60,661 nt of DNA from Gracilibacillus oryzae (lineage in GTDB: Bacteria > Bacillota > Bacilli > Bacillales > Amphibacillaceae): the NCBI RefSeq assembly GCF_009498735.1, contig NZ_ML762436.1, positions 38,725-99,385 of the forward strand, given 5' to 3'. The notes under the pieces were generated by a model. The model saw nothing but the letters and a program-made list of their open reading frames with translations, had not been told where the DNA came from and made no database searches. Of this stretch, positions 8,796 through 17,385 are shown piece after piece. Within the stretch, counting starts at the first letter, position 1. Each line of letters starts with the position of its first letter. The position numbers and the translations under genes are program-made.

Positions 8796-9695
8796 TTATT
8801 CAGAAACTGGTACGACAGCACCTTCATATTTTTCATTAATAAAGTTTTGGATTTCCTCAGAACGCAGTACTTCTACTAATTTAAGAAGATTTTCATTGTT
8901 TTCATCTTCACTGCGCGCTGCAATGATATTAACATATGGAGATTCTGATCCTTCAAGAATTAAGGCATCTTCAGAAGGAACAAGATCTGCTTCAATTGCA
9001 TAGTTTGTATTGATTGCAACTAATGCATCAGCTTCGCGTTCATAGAATTCTGGTAAGAAACCTGGATCAATATCTGTATCAAACTCTAAATTTAGTGGAT
9101 TTTCTACAATATCATTAACTGTTGCATCAACTGGATCAATATTTTCATCTAGTGTAATTAATCCTTCACGTTCCAGTAATGACAGGATACGCCCATGATC
9201 TGCAACAGAGTTACTCATAATTACAACTGTTCCCTCAGTTACATCGTCAAGATTCGTAATATTTTGAGAATAGATTCCCATTGGCTCGATATGGATACCG
9301 CCAAGGTTAACAAAGTCAAATCCTTTATCTTCTATCTGCCCTTCAAGATAAGGAATGTGCTGGAAGAAGTTAGCATCCAACGTTCCATTTTCTAAGTCAT
9401 CATTTGGAAAAACATAATCTTGATATGTTTCAATTTGCAGGTCAATTCCTTCTTCTTTAAGTAATGGAACTGCTTCTTCTAGAATTTCAGCATGTGGTAC
9501 GTTTGATGCTCCAACTACAATTGTTTCTAATTCTTCTGTATTAGCTTCCTCTTCACTGTTCTCAGTCGTTGTTTGCTCTTCATTATTCTCTGTGTCCCCG
9601 TTTGCAGATTCCTCTTCATTGTTCCCTGTTCCGCAAGCTGCCAGACCAATAAGCAAAAATGCTGCTGCTAGTAAAAATACTAAATACTTTCTCAT
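8796..9695 (-). CDS. metQ: Methionine ABC transporter substrate-binding lipoprotein MetQ
   Basis: About 299 aa. The signal peptide (MRKYLVFLLAAAFLL) ends in lipobox LAAC, so Cys is lipidated and the protein is held on the outer face of the membrane. An acidic Glu/Asn/Thr-rich linker follows, then the NlpA-family fold starting at ETIVVGASNVPHAEILE. It delivers methionine to MetP/MetN. ATG at 9695 directly precedes the signal peptide with AAGGG about 12 nt upstream; an in-frame ATG at 9707 is a less likely alternative. Third gene of metN-metP-metQ, under the S-box leader at 11555-11717. Confidence 0.93.
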   Translation of the reverse strand: MRKYLVFLLAAAFLLIGLAACGTGNNEEESANGDTENNEEQTTTENSEEEANTEELETIVVGASNVPHAEILEEAVPLLKEEGIDLQIETYQDYVFPNDDLENGTLDANFFQHIPYLEGQIEDKGFDFVNLGGIHIEPMGIYSQNITNLDDVTEGTVVIMSNSVADHGRILSLLEREGLITLDENIDPVDATVNDIVENPLNLEFDTDIDPGFLPEFYEREADALVAINTNYAIEADLVPSEDALILEGSESPYVNIIAARSEDENNENLLKLVEVLRSEEIQNFINEKYEGAVVPVSE

Positions 9696-9757
9696 AGAAT
9701 AAATCATCCCTTCTTTTTTATATAAAGTTTTGGATAGCATGAGTATTCCAAAACTGA

Positions 9758-10426
9758 TTACCTTTTGTCAATTGCTTTAGCTATTAAATCACCAATAAAT
9801 TGGAAAATAAAAACAATTATAATGATTATAATAGTACAAGCCACTACTACGTCAAAATTGTTGCGTTGGAAACCTTGTAAATAGGCTGCATTTCCAAGTC
9901 CACCTGCACCGATAACGCCTGCCATGGCTGTATAACCAATTAATGCAATCGCAGTAACAGTAAGACCTGAGATTAAAGCAGGCATAGATTCTGGCAATAA
10001 TACTTTAAAAATAATCGTATGGGCTTTAGCCCCCATTGATTTCGCCGCTTCAATCACACCTTTATCAACTTCTTTAAATGCGATTTCCACCAAGCGGGCA
10101 TAAAATGGTGCAGTACCAGCAATTAGAGCAGGAAGTGCAGCTTTCCAGCCTCGAATGGTGCCAATCAAAAAGTCTGTAAATGGGAATAATAATAAAATTA
10201 ATATAATAAACGGGATCGCACGAAATACGTTAACAATGATTGCAGTCACACCGTAAACCGCCCGATTCTCCCAGAGACTGCCACGGTCAGTTAAAAATAG
10301 TAACAATCCTAACATCACACCCAGAATTAATGTTCCAATAACTGAAACCACTGTCATATACATCGTTTCTTGAGTGGCGATCCATAAATCTTCTGGAATT
10401 ACATTTGGAAACCATTCACTAAGCAT
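9758..10426 (-). CDS. metP: Methionine ABC transporter permease MetP (MetI family)
   Basis: 222 aa with five or so membrane helices, forming the channel of the methionine importer as a dimer. The coupling motif EAAKSMGAKAHTIIFKVLLPES (EAA loop, near residue 130) contacts MetN. GYTAMAGVIGAGGLG is a typical MetI signature. The start codon overlaps the end of metN by 8 nt, implying translational coupling, and metQ starts 62 nt after its end. Confidence 0.93.
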   Translation of the reverse strand: MLSEWFPNVIPEDLWIATQETMYMTVVSVIGTLILGVMLGLLLFLTDRGSLWENRAVYGVTAIIVNVFRAIPFIILILLLFPFTDFLIGTIRGWKAALPALIAGTAPFYARLVEIAFKEVDKGVIEAAKSMGAKAHTIIFKVLLPESMPALISGLTVTAIALIGYTAMAGVIGAGGLGNAAYLQGFQRNNFDVVVACTIIIIIIVFIFQFIGDLIAKAIDKR

Positions 10427-11444
10427 GCTTCAACACCTCGACTTCCACTCCAGCTTGCTTCATATATTCGATTGTCTTTGTTAGAACATCATTAGCACCA
10501 TTTAATTCGATAAATAAGGTGCCATAAGAACCTTCTTGTGTTGGGGAAATGGATCCTTGTAATATGTTAACTTCCACATCGAATTTCTTCGCTATTTCGC
10601 TAATTAATGCCCGCTTCGTATTTTTCCCAATGAAGTGCAGCTTGATTACTTCACTATCATCCCGGTCATTAATAAATTCTGCTAACTTATCCTGCTGATG
10701 CTCCAACGGGTTGAGCTGCTGAACAAATCGCTTCGTAGTCTTTGATTGTGGTCGAACAAATACATCAAGGACATCACCTTCTTCTACGACTTTCCCATTT
10801 TCCATCACCGCAACTCTGTGACAAATCTTTTGAATAACATGCATCTCATGTGTAATAAGGATGATGGTAAGATTTAATTTCTGATTAATGGAAACCAGCA
10901 GATCGAGAATATCATCCGTTGTTTCCGGATCAAGGGCAGATGTTGCTTCATCACACAGTAATACTTCCGGATCATTTGCTAAGGCTCTGGCAATACCAAC
11001 CCTTTGTTTTTGCCCGCCACTTAATTGCGATGGATAGTTATTTTCTTTCCCTGATAAACCTACGAGATGAATTAATTCCATTACTTTTTCTTTTATCTCA
11101 CTTTTTGCAACACCTGCAATTTCAAGTGGAAAGGCGATATTATCATAAACGGTTCTTGACCATAACAGATTAAAGTGCTGGAAGATCATACCGATTTTCT
11201 GGCGTTTTAATCGCAGTTCATTTGCCGACATCTTGGTAATTTCTTTTTCATGTATCTCGATCGATCCTGAAGTTGGTTCTTCTAATCTGTTAATAAGTCT
11301 GATGAAAGTACTTTTACCAGCACCACTATAACCTATCACTCCAAAGATTTCACCCTGATTTATTGTTAAAGAAACATCGTCCACAGCTTGAACCTTTTGT
11401 TTCTTTGTTTGATATATTTTCTTTAGGTTTTTGATTTGAATCAA
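10419..11444 (-). CDS. metN: Methionine ABC transporter ATPase MetN with C-terminal NIL domain
   Basis: 341 aa. The ATPase domain (1-240) has Walker A GYSGAGKST, signature LSGGQKQR, Walker B VLLCDEATSALD and the H-loop in ITHEM. The C-terminal ~90 residues form the NIL ligand-binding domain that lets internal methionine shut the transporter down. No ATG is in frame at the 5' end; TTG at 11444 with AAGGAG 9 nt upstream is the start. First gene of the operon; transcription is controlled by the SAM riboswitch, and a copy of dispersed repeat B lies between the riboswitch terminator and this start. Confidence 0.93.
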   Translation of the reverse strand: MIQIKNLKKIYQTKKQKVQAVDDVSLTINQGEIFGVIGYSGAGKSTFIRLINRLEEPTSGSIEIHEKEITKMSANELRLKRQKIGMIFQHFNLLWSRTVYDNIAFPLEIAGVAKSEIKEKVMELIHLVGLSGKENNYPSQLSGGQKQRVGIARALANDPEVLLCDEATSALDPETTDDILDLLVSINQKLNLTIILITHEMHVIQKICHRVAVMENGKVVEEGDVLDVFVRPQSKTTKRFVQQLNPLEHQQDKLAEFINDRDDSEVIKLHFIGKNTKRALISEIAKKFDVEVNILQGSISPTQEGSYGTLFIELNGANDVLTKTIEYMKQAGVEVEVLKHA

Positions 11445-11520
11445 TTTAATGCACTCCTTTCTTGTGAATTTTCTCAGCTTTAACCATTCTGATAAGTTTG
11501 GCTATGGGGAAAAACCCCGC

Positions 11521-11540
11521 TGATCAAAGGCTCACTTTAT
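11521..11540 (+). repeat. Dispersed repeat B, copy 1 (inside the metN leader)
   Basis: TGATCAAAGGCTCACTTTAT, preceded by a GGGG-AAAAA-CCCC hairpin. It matches the copies at 21012-21031, 27131-27150 and 45721-45740 with one or two changes, all in the same orientation. It sits in the transcribed leader between the riboswitch terminator and metN. Confidence 0.75.
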
Positions 11541-11554
11541 TAAAAAAGAATATG

Positions 11555-11717
11555 AAAAAGCCCTTTCTGCACAAGAGGACAGAAAGGACTAATGTTTTCC
11601 CGTATTGTCCTCTTATCTTTCAAAGCATATGCTTTGTTGGAATTAGCACCTTTCAGAACGACTTCTGACGGTTGCTGGGTTTCATAGGGCCAGTCCCTCC
11701 ACCTCTCTTGATAAGAG
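11555..11717 (-). ncRNA. SAM-I riboswitch (S-box) with terminator
   Basis: Read on the minus strand, the aptamer begins CTCTTATCAAGAGAGGTGGA at 11717 and shows the canonical S-box blocks: GGGACTGGCCC, GAAACCCAGCAACC, AAGGTGCTAATTCC, and the closing strand AAGATAAGAG that pairs with the 5' end (about 11610). An intrinsic terminator follows (AGTCCTTTCTG / CAGAAAGGGCT then TTTTT, 11555-11590). SAM binding should favour the terminator and stop metNPQ transcription when methionine is plentiful. The assignment rests on conserved sequence blocks and structure and is very secure. Confidence 0.96.
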
Positions 11718-11739
11718 TCTATTCTTTTCGTTAATCGAT

Positions 11740-11768
11740 ATCATAGCATCTTTCCACAGCCTCGTCAA
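11740..11768 (-). promoter_or_regulatory. Sigma-A promoter of the metNPQ operon
   Basis: On the minus strand TTGACG and TATGAT are separated by exactly 17 nt, about 23 nt upstream of the riboswitch. A nearby inverted repeat (AATCTGAT / ATCAGATAA, 11768-11803) may be the weak terminator of the upstream PFL gene. Confidence 0.75.
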
Positions 11769-11834
11769 TAATCTGATAAATAGTAGGAATAATCAGATAA
11801 TTGGAATATAAAGGAGGGGGACTTACCTGCTGTA

Positions 11835-13196
11835 TTAATTTGTCAGGGCCTGAATTGGTGCAGGAATTCTTCCGCCTCTCTGGATAAGTTTATCAGAACT
11901 AAAGTGGTTGACCCCAATGATAGGAGCTCTTCCTAATAGTCCGCCAAATTCTACTATATCACCTGCTTTTTTCCCTATAACAGGTATGACTCTGACAGCC
12001 GTTGTTTTCTTATTAATCATTCCAATAGCCGCTTCATCTGCAATAATGGCACTAAGTGTTTCCGGGCTGGCATCACCATCTAAAGCAATCATGTCCAAAC
12101 CTACAGAACAGACACATGTCATTGCTTCCAGTTTTGGCAAGGTAAGTGCTCCGTCTTCAATCCCGCGAATCATACCATTATCTTCACTAACCGGAATAAA
12201 CGCACCACTTAAACCTCCAACATAAGAACTCGCCATTGACCCGCCTTTTTTGACGGCATCATTCATCAATGCAAGAGCCGCAATTGTTCCGTGTGTACCG
12301 ACTCGTTCCAGGCCAATTTCCTCCAATATTTCAGCAACACTGTCGTTCATTGCATTTGTTGGTGCAAGCGATAAATCCATAATGCCAAATGGTACATTCA
12401 GTCGTTCAGCAACGACCCGGCCAATTAACTCCCCGGCTCTTGTTATCTTGAAGGCTGTTTTTTTAATGACATCAGAAACACCGCCAAGGTCGGCATCGGG
12501 GTATCTTTTTAAAGCATTTAACACAACACCAGGTCCGCTGACACCCACACTAAGTACTACTTCCCCTTCTCCGGTGCCATGAAACGCACCAGCCATGAAC
12601 GGATTATCTTCAACAGGATTACAAAATACCACAAGTTTCGCACAGCCAATACTGTTCTGGTCTGCCGTTAAATGTGCTGTTTTCTTAATAATTTGCCCCA
12701 TTTGTGCTACTGCATCCATATTAATTCCGGTTCTTGTTGTTGCTACAGAGATAGAAGAGCAGACTCTTTCTGTTTGACTTAAAGCATCTGGTAAAGCATC
12801 AAGCAATACTTGATCACCTTTTGCAATCCCTTTATGTATTAATGCAGAATAACCGCCGATAAAATCAATATTTAATTGTTTAGCAGCCTCATCTAATGTT
12901 TTCGCCAAGTCAATTGCTTGCTCTTTTGTAGCATTTCCCAGAATTTCGGCAATCGGAGAAACAGCAATTCTTTTATTAATAATTGGGACACCATATTCTT
13001 CGGCCACTTGATTTGCTGTTGCTTGTAAATCTTTCGCATATGTAGTTATTTTATGAAAAACTTTTTCTTTCAATTTGTTAAAATCCGGATCTCCACAGTC
13101 TCGCAGGCTGATTCCCATTGTAACTGTTCGAATATCCAAATGCTCCATTTCGACCATGCGAATCGTTTCCTGAATTTCCGTAAAAGCTATAGCCAT
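11835..13196 (-). CDS. PFL family protein (UPF0210 / DUF711)
   Basis: 453 aa, the usual length of the UPF0210 family, which has a pyruvate formate-lyase-like fold but no glycyl-radical loop that I can see. Conserved stretches include [28 protein letters not shown]-type glycine-rich segments, [15 protein letters not shown] and [13 protein letters not shown] at the end. The biochemical role is unknown. It almost always pairs with a small ACT-domain protein, and does here (15 nt after it), suggesting that the ACT partner regulates it. Start is supported by AAGGAGGAG 6 nt upstream. Confidence 0.85.
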   Translation of the reverse strand: MAIAFTEIQETIRMVEMEHLDIRTVTMGISLRDCGDPDFNKLKEKVFHKITTYAKDLQATANQVAEEYGVPIINKRIAVSPIAEILGNATKEQAIDLAKTLDEAAKQLNIDFIGGYSALIHKGIAKGDQVLLDALPDALSQTERVCSSISVATTRTGINMDAVAQMGQIIKKTAHLTADQNSIGCAKLVVFCNPVEDNPFMAGAFHGTGEGEVVLSVGVSGPGVVLNALKRYPDADLGGVSDVIKKTAFKITRAGELIGRVVAERLNVPFGIMDLSLAPTNAMNDSVAEILEEIGLERVGTHGTIAALALMNDAVKKGGSMASSYVGGLSGAFIPVSEDNGMIRGIEDGALTLPKLEAMTCVCSVGLDMIALDGDASPETLSAIIADEAAIGMINKKTTAVRVIPVIGKKAGDIVEFGGLLGRAPIIGVNHFSSDKLIQRGGRIPAPIQALTN

Positions 13197-13211
13197 TGAT
13201 TCTCCTCCTTC

Positions 13212-13484
13212 TTAGACACGATGAATTGCCTGAAAAACATCTTCTAATTGAATGTTAATTTTTAAACCTAGATCTTTTTCAACAGGTTCGAATTTTTGCT
13301 TTAATTCACTTAACTTGTTTGGGTCGTTAATGTCAATAATCATAATCATTGTAAAGAAATCTTGTAAAATGGTCTGACTGATATCAGAGATATTTACTTT
13401 ATTATCTGCCAAAATTGTCGTAACTTTCGCTATAATCCCAACTTGGTCTTTCCCGACAACACTTACTACTGCCCGTTTTTGCAT
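13212..13484 (-). CDS. ACT domain protein (UPF0237 family)
   Basis: 90 aa consisting of one ACT domain that starts AVVSVVGKDQVGIIAKVTTILAD, the hallmark of the UPF0237 group. ACT domains bind small ligands, often amino acids, and regulate partner enzymes. ATG at 13484 is preferred because GAGGTG lies 7 nt upstream; upstream in-frame starts would add 16 unconserved residues. It is the first gene of a two-gene operon with the PFL-family gene. The ligand is unknown. Confidence 0.85.
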   Translation of the reverse strand: MQKRAVVSVVGKDQVGIIAKVTTILADNKVNISDISQTILQDFFTMIMIIDINDPNKLSELKQKFEPVEKDLGLKINIQLEDVFQAIHRV

Positions 13485-13646
13485 AATAATCACCTCGATA
13501 AATTCCTGAAATACTAATAAACATATTATCATCCATGTTTTGCTACTATATCCATTATAGCATGAAATACCTGAAATATTTGATCACGTATTTTTGCTAA
13601 AATTGCTGCTATCAAATAAAATAGTTAGGGTAAGGAGGGAATGTTC

Positions 13647-14405
13647 ATGAAGGATATTCGATTAATTGCTTTAGATATGGATGGTACATTATTAAATACA
13701 AAGCACAAAGTATCAGAAGCAAATAAAGAAGCTATAATAAAGGCACGTGAAAAAGGTGTAGAAGTGATTATCTCAACAGGCAGACACTTGCAAACAAGCT
13801 CAAAGATAGCCAAAGAATTGGACATTCACTATTTAATTACCGTAAATGGCAGTGAAATCTGGACATCAACAGGCGACTTGATTGCCAGACAGACAATCGA
13901 CGCAAAGGTAATTGAGAAACTTGTGGCCCTTAAGGATGAACATAAAACATGGGCATGGCTTTCATCTGTAGATAAAATATGGAGAGGTGAAGTGCCGGAA
14001 GATATTAATGCACATGAATGGTTGAAGTTTGGATTTGACACGACCACTCCTGAGATGAAAGAAAAGTTAATGGAAACATTAGGCGGGTGGGAAGATATCG
14101 AATTAAGTAACTCAAGTCCAACCAATATAGAAGTCAATGCAGTCGGGGTTAATAAAGCTGCAGCAATCGAAGTTGTCTGTGAGCGGTTAGGGATCACAAT
14201 GGATCAAGTAATGGCTTGCGGGGACAGCTTAAATGATATCAAAATGATCCAGCAGGCAGGAGTTGGTGTGGCAATGGGTAATGCTCAGGAAGCGGTCAAA
14301 AAAGCGGCAGACTGGTCTACCGCCACAAATAATGATGATGGGGTTGCGAAAGCAATTGAGAAGTTTGTGCTGAAGAATGCAGAAATTTCAGAAAATAAAA
14401 TATAA
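13647..14405 (+). CDS. Cof-type HAD-IIB family sugar-phosphate phosphatase
   Basis: 252 aa. HAD motif I is LDMDGTLLN (nucleophile Asp near residue 8), motif II is the Ser/Thr in ISTGRH, and motifs III/IV are NKAAAI and ACGDSLNDIKMI. The cap between motifs II and III is the Cof/YidA type. The enzyme should be a soluble phosphatase on sugar or cofactor phosphates; the exact substrate cannot be deduced. ATG at 13647 is chosen over 13641 because AAGGAGGG ends only 1 nt before the earlier codon. A hairpin terminator follows, and gnd begins 150 nt downstream. Confidence 0.85.
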   Translation: MKDIRLIALDMDGTLLNTKHKVSEANKEAIIKAREKGVEVIISTGRHLQTSSKIAKELDIHYLITVNGSEIWTSTGDLIARQTIDAKVIEKLVALKDEHKTWAWLSSVDKIWRGEVPEDINAHEWLKFGFDTTTPEMKEKLMETLGGWEDIELSNSSPTNIEVNAVGVNKAAAIEVVCERLGITMDQVMACGDSLNDIKMIQQAGVGVAMGNAQEAVKKAADWSTATNNDDGVAKAIEKFVLKNAEISENKI

Positions 14406-14430
14406 TTACTTGCAGTGATAGGCAGGATAT

Positions 14431-14458
14431 AATAACTTTATATGTGGAGTTATTTTTT
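14431..14458 (+). terminator. Intrinsic terminator after the HAD gene
   Basis: A 7-bp stem (AATAACT / AGTTATT) with a 10-nt loop followed by TTTT, 26 nt beyond the stop codon. Confidence 0.6.
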
Positions 14459-14554
14459 CTAAGCCGATGTTACGCATTATTCTATTTCATGCTAAAATGG
14501 GTGATGTGGAATGATACATAGGAATTTATTCAGTAAAAAAGGAGCGAATAAGAA

Positions 14555-15976
14555 ATGGCAAAACAACAATTTGGTGTGGTGGGTCTTGCTGTTATGGGTA
14601 GAAACCTCGCATTAAACGTCGAAAGCAGAGGCTATTCAGTAGCGGTGTTTAACAGAACTTATCAAAAAACAGAAGAGTTTTTAAATAATGAAGCAAAAGG
14701 CAAAAACTTCGTTGGTGCAGAAACAATCGAAGAGTTTGTTAACTCTTTAGAAAAACCACGTAAAATTATGTTAATGGTACAAGCAGGTCCTGCAACAGAT
14801 GCTACCATTGCATCATTAAAACCACTTCTTGATGAAGGCGATATTTTAATAGATGGCGGGAATACATTCTTCAAAGATACAATCCGTCGTAATGCAGAGC
14901 TTGACGAATCTGGTATTCACTTTATCGGTACTGGTGTGTCAGGCGGGGAAGAAGGAGCGCTTAAAGGACCTTCTATTATGCCTGGTGGACAACAAGAAGC
15001 ATATGAATTAGTTGCACCAATCTTTGAAGCAATCTCTGCAAAGGTTGAGGGAGATCCATGTGTGACATACATTGGGCCAAATGGTGCTGGACACTATGTG
15101 AAAATGGTTCACAATGGTATCGAATATGGTGATATGCAATTAATCTGTGAAGCATATTTCATTTTGAAAAATGTTTTAGGATTAGGTGCAGAGGATTTAC
15201 ATGAAGTATTTGCTGATTGGAATAAAGGTGAGTTAGACAGCTATTTAATCGAAATTACAGCAGATATCTTTAAGAAAAAAGATAAAGAAACTGGCAAACC
15301 AATGGTAGATGTAATCCTTGATACTGCTGGTCAAAAAGGTACAGGTAAATGGACAAGCCAAAGCTCATTAGATCTAGGTGTTCCATTACCGGTAATTACA
15401 GAATCAGTATTTGCCCGTTTTATTTCTGCAATGAAAGAAGAACGTGTAGAAGCAAGCAAAGTATTACAAGGACCATCAGCGTATGAAAAGCCATATGAAG
15501 GTGACAAAGACGAGTTAATCGAAGCAATCCGCAAAGCACTTTACATGAGTAAAATCGTTTCATATGCACAAGGATTTGCACAAATGCGTGCTGCTTCTGA
15601 AGAAAATGACTGGAACTTACGTTATGGCGATATCGCGATGATCTTCCGAGGCGGATGTATCATTCGTGCGCAATTCCTGCAAAAAATCAAAGAAGCTTAT
15701 GATAATGAGCCAGCACTTAAAAACCTGTTGTTAGATCCTTACTTCAAAGGTATCGTAGAAAGCTATCAGGAATCATTGCGTAAAGTACTTTCTATCGCAA
15801 TGGAACGTGGAATTCCAGTACCAGGTTTCGCAAGTGCATTAGCTTACTTTGACAGCTATCGTACAGAAACATTACCAGCAAACTTGTTACAAGCACAACG
15901 TGACTACTTCGGTGCACACACTTATCAACGTAATGATAAAGAAGGCGTGTTCCATACAGAGTGGTTAGAAGACTAA
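14555..15976 (+). CDS. gnd: 6-phosphogluconate dehydrogenase, decarboxylating
   Basis: 473 aa, full length. It oxidises 6-phosphogluconate to ribulose 5-phosphate and CO2 with reduction of NADP+. The Rossmann motif [12 protein letters not shown] is at residues 7-18, with NRT for NADP selection. The substrate signature [21 protein letters not shown] lies near residue 175 and contains the catalytic Lys and the HxxxN motif. The all-alpha C-terminal half ends with the dimer tail [17 protein letters not shown] lies upstream of ATG. zwf, which makes its precursor, is 1.4 kb away on the opposite strand. Confidence 0.97.
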   Translation: MAKQQFGVVGLAVMGRNLALNVESRGYSVAVFNRTYQKTEEFLNNEAKGKNFVGAETIEEFVNSLEKPRKIMLMVQAGPATDATIASLKPLLDEGDILIDGGNTFFKDTIRRNAELDESGIHFIGTGVSGGEEGALKGPSIMPGGQQEAYELVAPIFEAISAKVEGDPCVTYIGPNGAGHYVKMVHNGIEYGDMQLICEAYFILKNVLGLGAEDLHEVFADWNKGELDSYLIEITADIFKKKDKETGKPMVDVILDTAGQKGTGKWTSQSSLDLGVPLPVITESVFARFISAMKEERVEASKVLQGPSAYEKPYEGDKDELIEAIRKALYMSKIVSYAQGFAQMRAASEENDWNLRYGDIAMIFRGGCIIRAQFLQKIKEAYDNEPALKNLLLDPYFKGIVESYQESLRKVLSIAMERGIPVPGFASALAYFDSYRTETLPANLLQAQRDYFGAHTYQRNDKEGVFHTEWLED

Positions 15977-15982
15977 TACAGG

Positions 15983-16020
15983 AAAATCCCTCTTATTTGT
16001 GAGAGGGATTTTTATTTTTG
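15983..16020 (+). terminator. Intrinsic terminator of gnd
   Basis: A 10-bp perfect stem (AAATCCCTCT / AGAGGGATTT) with an 8-nt loop followed by a T-rich tail, 7 nt past the gnd stop codon. Confidence 0.9.
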
Positions 16021-16083
16021 TTCTTAAGACTATATTAGAATATGGACAGAAAGAGAGTGAGATGAAATTGATGTGAAATACTT

Positions 16084-16603
16084 TCTGAATGCCATGGTGA
16101 ATAGTATGGAAGGTGCTCAAGGTATTGAAGCACCTTCTGAATGCCATGGCGAGTATTATGGAGGATGCTCAAGGTATTGAGTCGCTTTCTGAATGCCATG
16201 GCAAATTTTATGGCAGGAGCTGAAGGTAATGAAGCTCCCTCTGAATGCCATGGTGAATTTTATAGCAGCAGCTCAAGGTATTGAAGCCCTCTCTGAATGC
16301 TATGACGAATTTTATAGAATATGCTCAAGGTAATGAGTCGCTTTCTGAATGCCATGACGAATTTTATAGAAGGTGCTCAAGGTATTGAGTCCCCTTCTGA
16401 ATGCCATGGCGAATATTATGGAAGATGCTCAAGGTATTGAGTCCCTTTCTGAATGCCATGGCGAGTATTATGGAGGATGCTGAAGGTATTGAAGCACCTT
16501 CTGAATGCCATGGCGAGTATTATGGAGGATGCTCAAGGTAATGAAGCCCTCTCTGAATGCCATGACTAATCTTATGGAAGGTGCTCAAGGTATTGAGTCT
16601 CCA
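16084..16603. repeat. Tandem array 1: ten 52-bp hairpin-forming units
   Basis: Units beginning TCTGAATGCCATGG start at 16084, 16136, 16188, 16240, 16292, 16344, 16396, 16448, 16500 and 16552, exactly 52 bp apart, with about 10-25% variation. Each unit contains a hairpin around a constant GGTA loop, usually CTCAA-GGTA-TTGAG. In several units the stem is extended by different but still complementary arms: AGGTGCT/AGCACCT in unit 1, GGAGCT/AGCTCC in unit 3, AAGG/CCTT in unit 6. A period of 52 is not a multiple of three and no frame stays open through it. It fills the gap between the convergent gnd and cyclase genes; the remaining 16604-16689 shows no feature. Confidence 0.95.
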
Positions 16604-16689
16604 TCTGCACGTCGCATAACGATGCTTCTTTCATATCTATGCTGAGCTGCTGAAACAAAGTGTTAAGAGACACTCAAGTATCCCATGTC

Positions 16690-17313
16690 TTAAAATGTTT
16701 TATCAAACAAGAGTACCCGCGCTGGTGCTGCTTCTATTCCTTTTATTTTCAGAGGTGCAGCAACCATGAAATATTCTCCAGCTGGAACTTCTGCTAGTCT
16801 TAATCCTTCCAAGATAACGATATCAGCTTGTAATAATGTTATATGTGTGGGAAACTGCTCCTGGCTGCGTTCCACACCTAATGTATCAATTCCGACACCA
16901 GTAATTTGCTTTTCTGCTAAGTATTCTGCACCATCTTCCTTCAGATAAACAAAGGTAAAATCAAATGAATTCTCCTCATATGAAGAGTTTTTCGTTTTCA
17001 ATAAAAGAAAATCGTCTTTCCTTATAGAATGCGCTTCCAAATCTGCTTTTGTAATAGCGTCATCCACATGTTCTAAGACGATCACTTTCACTTTCCTTAC
17101 CAGTTTTTCCAGTGGGGTCGATTCTATTGTTTCAGTATTATTGATCATATGAAGAGGAGCATCAATATGTGTTCCGGTATGTGCATTCATTTTCAGTGTG
17201 GTATCGGTAATATGTCCAAATGTTTTGGTATGAAATACTGGCTTTTTACTCTCAAGATTCTCCCACACTTGCATGTTCTGGTGAATTTCCATTGAAATAT
17301 CATAAAATTTCAT
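16690..17313 (-). CDS. Cyclase family protein (KynB/arylformamidase-like hydrolase)
   Basis: About 207 aa, a soluble metal-dependent hydrolase of the cyclase superfamily (PF04199). The key motif HTGTHIDAPLHM near residue 45 carries the His/Asp/His metal ligands, and GVGIDTLGVE and the late His complete the pattern. Members include kynurenine formamidase and isatin hydrolase; no kynurenine pathway gene is nearby, so the substrate is open. ATG at 17313 (or 17316) is preceded by GGGAGGG. It follows zwf by 72 bp, most of which is occupied by the zwf terminator, so expression may depend on read-through or a promoter inside zwf. Confidence 0.8.
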   Translation of the reverse strand: MKFYDISMEIHQNMQVWENLESKKPVFHTKTFGHITDTTLKMNAHTGTHIDAPLHMINNTETIESTPLEKLVRKVKVIVLEHVDDAITKADLEAHSIRKDDFLLLKTKNSSYEENSFDFTFVYLKEDGAEYLAEKQITGVGIDTLGVERSQEQFPTHITLLQADIVILEGLRLAEVPAGEYFMVAAPLKIKGIEAAPARVLLFDKTF

Positions 17314-17340
17314 CATAAACCCTCCCGATTTTATTAAAGA

Positions 17341-17375
17341 AAAAGCAACCAATAGATAATTATTGATTGCTTTTT
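17341..17375 (-). terminator. Terminator of zwf, in the leader of the cyclase gene
   Basis: A 14-bp stem with one mismatch (AAAAGCAAyCAATA / TATTGrTTGCTTTT) and a T run on either strand. It lies between the zwf stop and the ribosome site of the cyclase gene. Confidence 0.8.
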
Positions 17376-17385
17376 CAAATGCATA

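Noticed and set aside
11908-12225. Plus-strand frames opposite the PFL gene (also 12250-12582)
   Set aside because: Both are mirror frames of a well-conserved minus-strand gene and resemble no family.
16084-16603. CRISPR array
   Set aside because: The 52-bp units are contiguous and near-identical throughout, with no unique spacers and no cas genes in the window.
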